DNA of 64,000 nucleotides from positions 1 through 64,000 of the forward strand of contig NZ_VOEI01000006.1 of the NCBI RefSeq assembly GCF_007846095.1, in the 5' to 3' direction. The position numbers and the translations under genes are program-made. Shown piece by piece: positions 20,823-28,413 of this stretch (within the stretch, counting starts at the first letter, position 1; each line of letters starts with the position of its first letter). This DNA is from Mucilaginibacter achroorhodeus. Its GTDB lineage: Bacteria; Bacteroidota; Bacteroidia; Sphingobacteriales; Sphingobacteriaceae. The notes under the pieces are model-generated. The model did not search any database. It had not been told where the DNA came from and saw only the letters and a program-made list of their open reading frames with translations.

Positions 20823-21245
20823 ATGAAAACTTTAAGAAACCTAACCGCAGTAGTAGCTTTAATGATTACATGTAGCTTTGCAAAAGCCGACGAACCGGCC
20901 GTAAATTTAACCCGTGTACACGCTATTAATACTTACCTGGATGCCATGACCCGCGGCAAAATCGAAGGCCTTAACCAGGTTGTTGATGCTTCGGCTAAAT
21001 TTAGCATACTAAGAGGCAAATCAATTGTGAGTTTCGATAAAAAACAAATGACCGACTTTTTAAAGGAGCAGAAAAATGTTGAGCAAACCTGCACAACCAA
21101 TACCGAAGTGGTTGAAAGTAACAGCCACATAGCCGTTGTGAAAGTGGATATGAAATACAACGGTTTTACACGCAGTAATTATGTAACCATTGCCAACACC
21201 GGTAACGGCTGGAAGATAACAAACGTGTACAGCGTTTTTAGTTGA
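20823..21245 (+). CDS. Secreted NTF2/lumazine-binding-like protein
   Basis: A 140-residue protein with a signal peptide (about 1-22, ends SFAKA) and a single SnoaL/NTF2-like fold: the pattern INTYLDAMTRGKIEGLNQVV, then VVKVDMKYNGFTRSNYVTI and WKITNVYSVF is typical of Lumazine_bd_2 proteins. No enzymatic residues stand out. It stands alone and ends at a good terminator. Function unknown. Confidence 0.75.
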   Translation: MKTLRNLTAVVALMITCSFAKADEPAVNLTRVHAINTYLDAMTRGKIEGLNQVVDASAKFSILRGKSIVSFDKKQMTDFLKEQKNVEQTCTTNTEVVESNSHIAVVKVDMKYNGFTRSNYVTIANTGNGWKITNVYSVFS

Positions 21246-21273
21246 TTTTTATTTAGTGTTTGAGTGTGAGATG

Positions 21274-21297
21274 AGCCCCTTTATGGGGCTTTTCTGT
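21274..21297 (+). terminator. Intrinsic terminator
   Basis: A 6-bp GC-rich stem AGCCCC/GGGGCT with a short T-rich loop, followed by TTTCTGTTTT. It lies 28 bp after the stop of the small secreted protein gene. Confidence 0.8.
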
Positions 21298-21330
21298 TTT
21301 AATAAAGAACGCTAAAACAACTTAAAAGTG

Positions 21331-21416
21331 TTATTGCAACGAGCCCCGATGGCTATCGGGACGACGCGGCAATCTCAAAAGCCTGTCCTATGAGATTGCT
21401 TTGTACCTCGCAATGA
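21331..21416. repeat. Intergenic palindromic repeat, family A copy 2
   Basis: Outer arms TTATTGCAACGAG and CTCGCAATGA, inner arms GGCAATCTC and GAGATTGC, plus a small inner hairpin CCCGATGGCTATCGGG. Same family as 114-201, 44579-44664 and 49699-49794. It lies between two convergent genes. Confidence 0.8.
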
Positions 21417-21428
21417 CGCTTGTTGTTT

Positions 21429-22085
21429 TTACCTAACTAACGGACTTAACACTGCCTGCCATTTATCATAACCTTTACTGTTTAAATGCAACATGTCGCT
21501 TTCAAACAAACTGGTATCCGGTTGCTGGGTTGTAGGGTCAAGGATAACGGATGCCACATCTACGTAATGGCTTTTGCGTTTACCTTTTATGAAATTCTTA
21601 ATAAGCGTGTTAGCCCTGCTAACCTCAGCGAAGTACTTGGCCCGGCTTGGACTTGGCTTTATAGACATGTAATAGATCTCTGCATTTGGCAGGTTCTGTT
21701 TGATCATTGCCCATAGCTGGTAAAACTGGCGTGCAGTAAATTCGCCGCTTTTACCTGCAGCAATGTCGTTCTCCCCGGCGTAAATAAATATTTTACGCGG
21801 CTGATAGGGATACATAATATAGGGTGTATAGTAATCTACCAATTGCTCAATGGTGCAGCCGCCTACACCACGGCGGATTATGGTTTTGCCTGCAAAGCGT
21901 TGCTCCAGATCAGTCCATTTACGTATCGATGAACTGCCAATGAACAAAATACCATTCTTCGGCGGAAACTTTAGGCTGTCCTGGTGTTTGAAATCGCGGA
22001 TCTCATTATCAAACGGAAAACCTTTTTGCGCGTATGCGCCTAAGCCTGCAAAGGCCAGAACAAATAACAGAATTAACTTTTTCAT
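21429..22085 (-). CDS. Secreted SGNH/GDSL hydrolase
   Basis: A 218-residue esterase-type enzyme with a signal peptide (about 1-19, ends AYAQ). SGNH blocks: block I FIGSSSIRKW with the nucleophile Ser, block II glycine in GVGGCTIEQL, block III Asn in YAGENDIAAG, and block V DMLHLNSKGY with the Asp/His pair. Family members remove acyl groups from sugars or lipids; the substrate is unknown. It starts 2 bp after the cytidine deaminase stop, so the two are co-transcribed. Confidence 0.9.
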   Translation of the reverse strand: MKKLILLFVLAFAGLGAYAQKGFPFDNEIRDFKHQDSLKFPPKNGILFIGSSSIRKWTDLEQRFAGKTIIRRGVGGCTIEQLVDYYTPYIMYPYQPRKIFIYAGENDIAAGKSGEFTARQFYQLWAMIKQNLPNAEIYYMSIKPSPSRAKYFAEVSRANTLIKNFIKGKRKSHYVDVASVILDPTTQQPDTSLFESDMLHLNSKGYDKWQAVLSPLVR

Positions 22086-22087
22086 AG

Positions 22088-22582
22088 CTATGGTTGTTGT
22101 ATCAGGCGGTCTTCAAAAAACATGAAGGGCAAAAAGCTTTGTACGCCGTTCACTTCCCACACGGGGCCGTCAATGCAATATAACAATATCCTGAACGGTT
22201 GGTGTTGCCTTTTCTCACATTCGGCCATTACCTGCAGGCAGGCACCGCAAGATGTTATGGGCTTGGTGAGTTCAAATTCGTTAGTATGGGCAGTAACAGC
22301 CATGGCTACAATAGGGTCATCTGCATGAGATGTTCCCCAATGGAACAGCGCCACCCGCTCGGCACAAAGCCCTGATGGGTAGGCTGCGTTTTCCTGGTTG
22401 CTGGCATGTAAAACGGTGCCGCTTTGCAGCAGCACCGCAACACCAACTCTGAATTTTGAATAGGGTGAGTGTGAAGTTTCTAAAGCCTTCACCGCTTCTT
22501 CGCAAAGTAATTTATCAGGTATGTTTAAATCACCGATCGAGTCGTATTCGTTAAAATCTATTTTTATTTCGTGGTTTGTCAT
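22088..22582 (-). CDS. cdd: Cytidine deaminase
   Basis: Converts cytidine and deoxycytidine to uridine forms in pyrimidine salvage. From the ATG at 22582 it has 164 residues. The zinc site is complete: Cys73 with Glu75 in LCAERVALF and Cys112/Cys115 in SCGACLQVMAEC. A longer open frame exists to 22669, but its first 29 codons run through a hairpin repeat, so the inner ATG is chosen. Followed within 2 bp by the GDSL hydrolase. Confidence 0.92.
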   Translation of the reverse strand: MTNHEIKIDFNEYDSIGDLNIPDKLLCEEAVKALETSHSPYSKFRVGVAVLLQSGTVLHASNQENAAYPSGLCAERVALFHWGTSHADDPIVAMAVTAHTNEFELTKPITSCGACLQVMAECEKRQHQPFRILLYCIDGPVWEVNGVQSFLPFMFFEDRLIQQP

Positions 22583-22668
22583 TGAGCCTCTCCCAACCCT
22601 CTCCAAAGGAGAGGGCTTTGTTTTATTGGTAACAAAAATCCCCCGCTCTTTTAAGAATGGGGGATACA
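22583..22668. repeat. Hairpin repeat upstream of cdd (family B-like)
   Basis: Two C/G hairpins: CCCTCTCCAAAGGAGAGGG near 22594-22612 and ATCCCCCG with GGGGGAT near 22649-22664. It is of the same style as 2064-2135 and 37450-37557. It abuts the chosen start codon of cdd, so it forms part of the leader. Confidence 0.6.
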
Positions 22669-22684
22669 AGATAAGTGTTATTTA

Positions 22685-22890
22685 TTAAACTTTCAACTTT
22701 ACCAAACCAGGCTCAATCCATTCAAATAAATGATGGTATTTACCATTAGATAACTTCGCTCTCATCACTACTTGATAAGCTGGTAGGAGTTGTTGGTCTT
22801 TACGTACAAATAATTTCCTCTTGTTGATTTCATCAGTATCAATTCAATAGTTGCAATATGGCCTGGTTGTTCAGATAATACAATTTTCAT
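22685..22890 (-). pseudogene. Frameshifted small ORF downstream of parE
   Basis: Reading from ATG at 22890 gives MKIVLSEQPGHIATIEL, then the frame must shift near TTGATACTGATG to continue as DTDEINKRKLFVRKDQQLLP and on through HHLFEWIEPGLVKLKV to a stop at 22685. Both halves look protein-like and join smoothly, so this was probably a gene of about 65-68 codons with a single-base deletion. Family unknown. It could be a sequencing error; otherwise it is a decayed gene inserted behind parE. Confidence 0.55.
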
Positions 22891-22927
22891 TGCCTCATGT
22901 ATGTCATTGAATAATCCTAAGTTATTT

Positions 22928-24823
22928 TTACACCGCTACAGCTAATTCCACATCGTCCGATTTCTCGGCAACCAGCGGGTTAACGCTTTCGTCGTCTTTC
23001 TCCACGCGCAGGTTATTTACAATGTGCTGTTGGCGGGTTGGGGTGTTTTTACCCATAAAGTATTCAAGCAATGCTTTGATGTCGGCATTTTTAAGGATCA
23101 CCGGATCAAGGCGCATGTCTTTACCGATGAACAGACCAAACTCCTCCGGCGATATCTCGCCCAAGCCTTTAAATCGGGTTATCTCGGGCTTGTTGCCCAG
23201 TTTGGCAATGGCGTTGCGTCGCTCTTCGTCGCTGTAACAATAAATAGTTTCCTTTTTATTACGTACGCGGAATAATGGCGTTTGCAGGATGGAAACATGC
23301 CCCGCCTTTACCAGGTCAGGGAAAAATTGCAGGAAGAAGGTCATCAGCAGTAAGCGGATGTGCATACCATCCACATCGGCATCAGTTGCTATAACAATGT
23401 TGTTGTAACGTAATACATCAATGCCATCCTCAATATTCAAGGCGTGCTGTAACAGGTTGAATTCCTCGTTCTCGTAAACCACCTTTTTGGTTAAGCCAAA
23501 GCAATTGAGCGGCTTGCCTTTTAGGCTGAATACCGCTTGCGTCATTACATCGCGCGATTTGGTGATTGATCCGCTGGCCGAATCACCCTCGGTGATAAAC
23601 AGCGTTGTTTCCTGCTTACGCTCGTGGTTGTCATCAAAATGCAGTTTGCAATCCCTCAGTTTACGGTTGTGTAATGATGCTTTTTTGGCGCGATCGTTAG
23701 CAAGTTTTTTAATACCGGCAATATCTTTACGTTCGCGTTCTGATTGCAATATCCGTTTTAGCAATGCATCTGCTGTTGCAGGATTCTTGTGCAGATAATT
23801 ATCGAGTTCTTTTTTTAGAAAGTCGTTGATAAAACCGCGCACCGATGGTCCATCCGGGCCAACGTTTTGCGAGCCCAACTTGGTTTTGGTCTGCGATTCA
23901 AAAACCGGTTCCTGTACCTTAACTGCAATTGCGGCCACTATCGATGCGCGGATGTCGGCTGCATCAAACTCTTTCTTGTAGAATTCCCTGATGGTTTTAA
24001 CCACCGCCTCGCGAAAGGCCGCCTGGTGCGTACCACCCTGGGTGGTGTGCTGGCCGTTCACAAATGAATAATATTCTTCGCCGTATGATTGGCCGTGCGT
24101 CATGGCTATCTCAATATCCTCACCCTTAAGGTGGATGATCGGATAGCGCAGGTTTTCGGCGTCAGCATTGCGGGTAAGCAGGTCATAAAGGCCGCGTTCC
24201 GAAAAATATTTTTGGTTGTTAAAGTTGATGGTAAGCCCCGAGTTAAGGAAAACGTAGTTCCATATCATATTCTCCACAAACTCCGGGATAAAGCGGTAGT
24301 TGCGAAAAATGCTGTTATCGGGCATAAAGTTTATGGCAGTACCGTTGCGCTGGGTGGTATCTTTTTCCGGATCCTCGCGAACCAGCTCACCTTTCTCAAA
24401 CTCAGCAATTTTAGTGCGTCCATCGCGGTAACTCTGAACAATAAAGTTAGTAGAAAGTGCATTAACAGCTTTAGTACCTACACCATTTAAACCAACCGAT
24501 TTCTGGAATGCTTTACTATCGTATTTACCACCGGTGTTGATCTTAGATACACAATCTATCACCTTGCCCAATGGTATACCACGGCCATAATCGCGTACAG
24601 AGACTTTGTGATCGCTCATATTGATTTCGATGGTCCTGCCCGATCCCATCACAAACTCATCGATAGAGTTATCCACTATCTCTTTCAGCAAAACATATAC
24701 CCCATCATCATAAGCAGAGCCATCGCCAAGCTTACCAATGTACATGCCCGGCCTTAAACGGATATGTTCTTTCCAGTCGAGCGAACGGATACTATCGTCG
24801 TTATAATTTACATTCTCTGCCAT
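22928..24823 (-). CDS. parE: DNA topoisomerase IV subunit B
   Basis: The ATPase subunit of topoisomerase IV. The GHKL ATPase has [20 protein letters not shown] and GRGIPLG. The TOPRIM domain carries [10 protein letters not shown] and [19 protein letters not shown]. Start chosen at 24823 ([20 protein letters not shown]), giving 631 residues; a longer frame to 24859 adds 12 residues with no support. It is the partner of parC at 16565-19336, which here is separated from it by five other genes. Confidence 0.95.
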   Translation of the reverse strand: MAENVNYNDDSIRSLDWKEHIRLRPGMYIGKLGDGSAYDDGVYVLLKEIVDNSIDEFVMGSGRTIEINMSDHKVSVRDYGRGIPLGKVIDCVSKINTGGKYDSKAFQKSVGLNGVGTKAVNALSTNFIVQSYRDGRTKIAEFEKGELVREDPEKDTTQRNGTAINFMPDNSIFRNYRFIPEFVENMIWNYVFLNSGLTINFNNQKYFSERGLYDLLTRNADAENLRYPIIHLKGEDIEIAMTHGQSYGEEYYSFVNGQHTTQGGTHQAAFREAVVKTIREFYKKEFDAADIRASIVAAIAVKVQEPVFESQTKTKLGSQNVGPDGPSVRGFINDFLKKELDNYLHKNPATADALLKRILQSERERKDIAGIKKLANDRAKKASLHNRKLRDCKLHFDDNHERKQETTLFITEGDSASGSITKSRDVMTQAVFSLKGKPLNCFGLTKKVVYENEEFNLLQHALNIEDGIDVLRYNNIVIATDADVDGMHIRLLLMTFFLQFFPDLVKAGHVSILQTPLFRVRNKKETIYCYSDEERRNAIAKLGNKPEITRFKGLGEISPEEFGLFIGKDMRLDPVILKNADIKALLEYFMGKNTPTRQQHIVNNLRVEKDDESVNPLVAEKSDDVELAVAV

Positions 24824-24919
24824 AATAAAATTGGAAGGCGCATAATGCGCTATTTGCAAAAATAAGATACGAATACTTAAATCGCATCTAAATATCTTAA
24901 CATATTAACACCAGGAAAA

Positions 24920-25594
24920 TCAGGGCTTAAATTTGATACAGTTGCTGGCTTTGTCAATGTTCTTAAAAAACTCGGGCCCACGCTGGTTAGAGAAACAAAC
25001 CACCATAATGCTGCCGGTATGATCTTTTTGCAACGTTAATAATAAAGCATAACGGTAATGTTTGGTCAACGCTTCGTCGGGTAAGTTTATCATGTAAGAG
25101 CGCCCGGCATCGCCATTGTAACGCGCTACCATGTTAGCCGGAATACTGCGTGAAAGAATGGGATTATCGCCGGCAAAAGCTGTAGCCTGCGCCTTACCCA
25201 TAGCTATGTATAAAGAGTCGGGGTTATCCGGCCTGTCAGCATAGCTAACGGTGGTTTTTTCGTAAGCAGCCCAGTTTTCTTTAAGCGAACGCACCCTAAA
25301 CCATATCTCAAACTCTTTACCTGGTAATTCCATGGCGTAGTCAAACGATACATCCTCGTTGTTAGGCGCTTTTAGCTCTTTGAAGCCTTGCGGAAAAGTG
25401 AATGAAACGTTGGCATCAGCGGCCAATTGCTGAAAAGCTTTTAATTGTGCACTACCTTGCTGGCGCTGCGGAGGAGTCACTTGTTTTTGTGCCCTTGCAG
25501 AAGCATAATGCGTTTTACGAGCTTGTGAAAAAACATAAGCTTTAAACGCAAACATCAATATACCCGTAAGTAATATTTGTTTAAATTGCTTCAC
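24920..25594 (-). CDS. Hypothetical secreted protein
   Basis: A 224-residue protein with a signal peptide (about 1-23, ends VFSQ), a short Gln/Arg-rich linker and then a single globular domain including SFTFPQGFKEL and RSLKENWAAYEKT. One Cys lies in MVVCFSN and another near the end (ASNCIKFKP), so a disulfide is possible. Family not recognised. It is divergent from the permease gene. Confidence 0.65.
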   Translation of the reverse strand: MKQFKQILLTGILMFAFKAYVFSQARKTHYASARAQKQVTPPQRQQGSAQLKAFQQLAADANVSFTFPQGFKELKAPNNEDVSFDYAMELPGKEFEIWFRVRSLKENWAAYEKTTVSYADRPDNPDSLYIAMGKAQATAFAGDNPILSRSIPANMVARYNGDAGRSYMINLPDEALTKHYRYALLLTLQKDHTGSIMVVCFSNQRGPEFFKNIDKASNCIKFKP

Positions 25595-25701
25595 AATAGT
25601 TTAATAAGGCGCGGTAGCTTCAGCTATCTAAGTAAAGGCTTTTTGCTATAATTTGCAATAAATATAAAATATAAATTTAAAAAATAAACGCATAGGTAAT
25701 A

Positions 25702-27042
25702 ATGAGTATCCAACCACGGCTTAACCGCTTTGACCTCAGCATGATTGTAATTAGCCTGGTGATTGGTATGGGCATATTTGGCAGCCCAAGCGATGTAGCT
25801 GTAAAGGCCGGTAACGCATGGATATTTTTCGGGGCCTGGATATTTGGCGGGTTGGTGACCTTATGCGGCGCACTTACTTTTGCGGAGATAGGCGCACGCT
25901 ACCCAACTACCGGTGGTTTTTATAAGGTATTTTCGTATTGTTATCACCCGGCATTTGCGTTCATGATCAACTGGGTTCTGGTTATAAGTAATGCATCATC
26001 TGTGGCAGCCGTCGCTTTGCTGGGCGCCGAATATATTAATCCTATCCTGTTGCCTGCCAGTTTGCAAAACCAGGTTGGTACAAAGCTTACCACTATTTTA
26101 ACAGTACTTGTGTTATACGTTATAAACTTTTTGGGCATAAAGATGAGTGCACGCGCACAAAACGTGCTTACCATATTCAAGGTTGTTGCTGTTTTGGTGC
26201 TTTGCACCGCTATTTTTAAAAGTGACGCTACCGCTCCGGTAGTTGCAGCAGCTCCTGCGCAGGGCGGCAACATGATAACTGCATTTGGCCTTAGCCTGGT
26301 GGCGGTATTTTTTACTTACGGAGGGTACCAGCAAACCATCAATTTTGGTGGCGATATCATTAATGCAAAAACTAACATCCCAAAAGCCATTGTATTTGGC
26401 ATCAGTACGGTCATAGCATTATACCTGGCTATCAATTATGCTTATTATGCTGTTTTAGGCATTGGCGGGCTGCAACAAACGCACACACTGGCAGCTAAGC
26501 TGGCAGGGGTAATATTCGGGCCAACTGGATACAAGATCACATCTATACTGATGTTTGTTTCCGTGCTTGGGTATGTAAATGTGAATATCCTGGCCAATCC
26601 GCGCGTTTACTACGCCATGGCCGAAGACGGCATACTACCGCAGATTTTTAAGCGTGTAAATCCCAAGACACAGGTACAGGAATTTGGGATGACGGTGTTT
26701 GTAGCTGCGGCATTAATCATCCTTTTCTTTGTAGATTCATTTAGCCAGATGCTTAAGTATGTGATGTTCTTTGATACCATCGGGCTTTCGCTTTGCGCCT
26801 TAACCATCTTCATTTTACGCAAGCGTACAAAAGACCTCGATACTAGCGGCATTTACACCATCAAATGGTTTCCGCTTATCCCGGTGATCTTTATATTGGC
26901 TTATTGGTTTGTCACCATCAATATCTTCATCACGTTTAAAGAAAATCCATTCGCAGCTTTCTGGTGCCTCGCTGCCTATGCCCTGGGGCTGGGCATTTAT
27001 TACCTGGGCGCTCGCAAACCAAAAACCATTCAACCTGAGTAA
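25702..27042 (+). CDS. APC-family amino acid permease
   Basis: A 446-residue inner-membrane transporter with about 12 hydrophobic helices. The first helix carries the APC motif IGMGIFGSP, where unwound Gly residues bind the amino-acid backbone; the second has FGGLVTLCGALTFAEIG. Charged C-terminal tail. It probably imports or exchanges amino acids; substrate unknown. The stop lies only 3 bp before the PLP enzyme start, so the two form an operon and may handle a sulfur or branched amino acid. Confidence 0.88.
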   Translation: MSIQPRLNRFDLSMIVISLVIGMGIFGSPSDVAVKAGNAWIFFGAWIFGGLVTLCGALTFAEIGARYPTTGGFYKVFSYCYHPAFAFMINWVLVISNASSVAAVALLGAEYINPILLPASLQNQVGTKLTTILTVLVLYVINFLGIKMSARAQNVLTIFKVVAVLVLCTAIFKSDATAPVVAAAPAQGGNMITAFGLSLVAVFFTYGGYQQTINFGGDIINAKTNIPKAIVFGISTVIALYLAINYAYYAVLGIGGLQQTHTLAAKLAGVIFGPTGYKITSILMFVSVLGYVNVNILANPRVYYAMAEDGILPQIFKRVNPKTQVQEFGMTVFVAAALIILFFVDSFSQMLKYVMFFDTIGLSLCALTIFILRKRTKDLDTSGIYTIKWFPLIPVIFILAYWFVTINIFITFKENPFAAFWCLAAYALGLGIYYLGARKPKTIQPE

Positions 27043-27045
27043 ATA

Positions 27046-28209
27046 ATGGACATTTCTTATATCCTAAACGAACTTGGCGAAGAGCGCGACCAATACTTTA
27101 ATGCCGTAGCGCCGCCAATTATCCAAAGCAGTAATTTTACCTTTAAAACGGTTGCCGGTTTTAGGGAAGCGCTTACAGATGAATTTGAGGCAACGCTGTA
27201 CTCACGTGGGCAAAACCCCACTTTGAACATCCTGCGAAAAAAGCTGGCTGCACTTGATGGTGCCGAAGATGCTTTAGTGTTCGGCAGCGGTATTGCGGCT
27301 ATCACTGTGCCCATACTTGCCCTGCTTAAACACGGCGACCATATTGTATCTATAGAAAATCCTTACAGCTGGACCATCAAACTCTTTAACAACTTCCTCA
27401 GCAAATACGGCATCAGCACTACCTTTGTTGATGGTACCGATACGGCAAATATCGAGCAAGCTATACAGCCCAACACCAGGCTGATCTATCTGGAAAGCCC
27501 CAATACTTTTAGTTATGATCTGCAGGATCTTACTGCCGTTGCAGCTATCGCAAAGCAACGCAATATCATCACCATGATAGATAATAGCTATTGTACACCA
27601 TTATATCAACAGCCCATAAAGTTGGGGATCGATCTGGTAGCGCAATCGGCAACCAAATATATTGGCGGGCACTCTGACGTGGTGGCGGGCGTGCTAACAG
27701 GTAGCAAAGCATTGATCAAACGGATATTCGATCATGAGTTTTTAAATACCGGTGCTGCGCTTTCACCACATTCGGCATGGCTGCTTATCAGGGGATTGCG
27801 TACACTGCCGTTGCGCCTGGAGCGCAGTTTTGAAACAACTAAAAAGATTATTACCTGGTTAAAGCAACACCCCCGAGTAGACCAGGTACTTTGGCCGTTT
27901 GATGAAGAATTTGCGCAACGCGAGCTTGCCGAACAGCAAATGCAAGGTTGCGGGGGCTTATTCAGCTTTACGCTCAAGGGTGCTTCGATAGAAAAGATCG
28001 AAGCATTTTGTAACAGCCTCAAACATGTATTAATGGCGGTATCCTGGGGAGGGCACGAGAGTTTAATTATACCTGCTGTTGCGGGGGTAAGCATAAAGGA
28101 TTATGATAAGCAGAACCCGCGCCATCAGCTGATACGAATGTATGTTGGTTTGGAAGAACCGGATTATCTGATAAAAGACCTTGAACAAGCACTCAAATCA
28201 GCTTTTTAA
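27046..28209 (+). CDS. PLP-dependent trans-sulfuration family enzyme (cystathionine gamma-synthase/lyase-like)
   Basis: A 387-residue fold-type I PLP enzyme of the Cys/Met metabolism family. The PLP lysine is Lys204 in QSATKYIGGHSDVVAG. Other family marks are LYSRGQNPTLNILRKKLAAL (near 52-70), ALVFGSGIAAI (near 76-86) and IDNSYCTP. Members include cystathionine synthase, lyase and methionine gamma-lyase; the exact reaction cannot be decided. It is coupled to the amino acid permease just upstream. Confidence 0.88.
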   Translation: MDISYILNELGEERDQYFNAVAPPIIQSSNFTFKTVAGFREALTDEFEATLYSRGQNPTLNILRKKLAALDGAEDALVFGSGIAAITVPILALLKHGDHIVSIENPYSWTIKLFNNFLSKYGISTTFVDGTDTANIEQAIQPNTRLIYLESPNTFSYDLQDLTAVAAIAKQRNIITMIDNSYCTPLYQQPIKLGIDLVAQSATKYIGGHSDVVAGVLTGSKALIKRIFDHEFLNTGAALSPHSAWLLIRGLRTLPLRLERSFETTKKIITWLKQHPRVDQVLWPFDEEFAQRELAEQQMQGCGGLFSFTLKGASIEKIEAFCNSLKHVLMAVSWGGHESLIIPAVAGVSIKDYDKQNPRHQLIRMYVGLEEPDYLIKDLEQALKSAF

Positions 28210-28226
28210 ATTTTTTTAAAAAGTAT

Positions 28227-28258
28227 TTTGCTTAATGTTTACACATTTACTAAGTTTG
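28227..28258 (+). promoter_or_regulatory. Bacteroidota-type promoter
   Basis: TTTG at 28227-28230, a 20-bp spacer, then TAAGTTTG at 28251-28258: an exact match to the TTTG-N20-TAnnTTTG consensus. Transcription should start at about 28264, ahead of the short unit that ends at 28371. Confidence 0.8.
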
Positions 28259-28263
28259 CACTG

Positions 28264-28371
28264 ATGAAGTTATTAAACCCATCATATGATATAGCGTATT
28301 CGTCCTTGAGAAAGGGCAACAATTTTAGTTTATTGGTTGTAAATCCTCACTTTTAAGTGAGGATTTTTTTT
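28264..28371 (+). ncRNA. Candidate small RNA or attenuated leader upstream of nagB
   Basis: About 108 nt bounded by a consensus promoter and a strong intrinsic terminator, in the gap before nagB. There is no second promoter visible between the terminator and nagB, so nagB may depend on read-through (attenuation). Alternatively it is an independent small RNA. A 30-codon ORF (MKLLNPSYDI...) begins at 28264 and stops inside the terminator hairpin, which would fit a leader peptide, but there is no ribosome-binding site. Confidence 0.55.
28341..28371 (+). terminator. Intrinsic terminator 42 bp before nagB
   Basis: Perfect 11-bp stem AATCCTCACTT/AAGTGAGGATT with a 2-base loop and an 8-base T run. 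It ends the short transcript from the promoter at 28227-28258. Confidence 0.88.
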
Positions 28372-28413
28372 GACCTGATTTTTTTAAGATATTCAACACA
28401 AATAAACCCCATT

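Noticed and set aside
28264..28371. 6S RNA ahead of nagB
   Set aside because: The unit is only about 108 nt and lacks the long closing stem and central bubble expected of 6S RNA.
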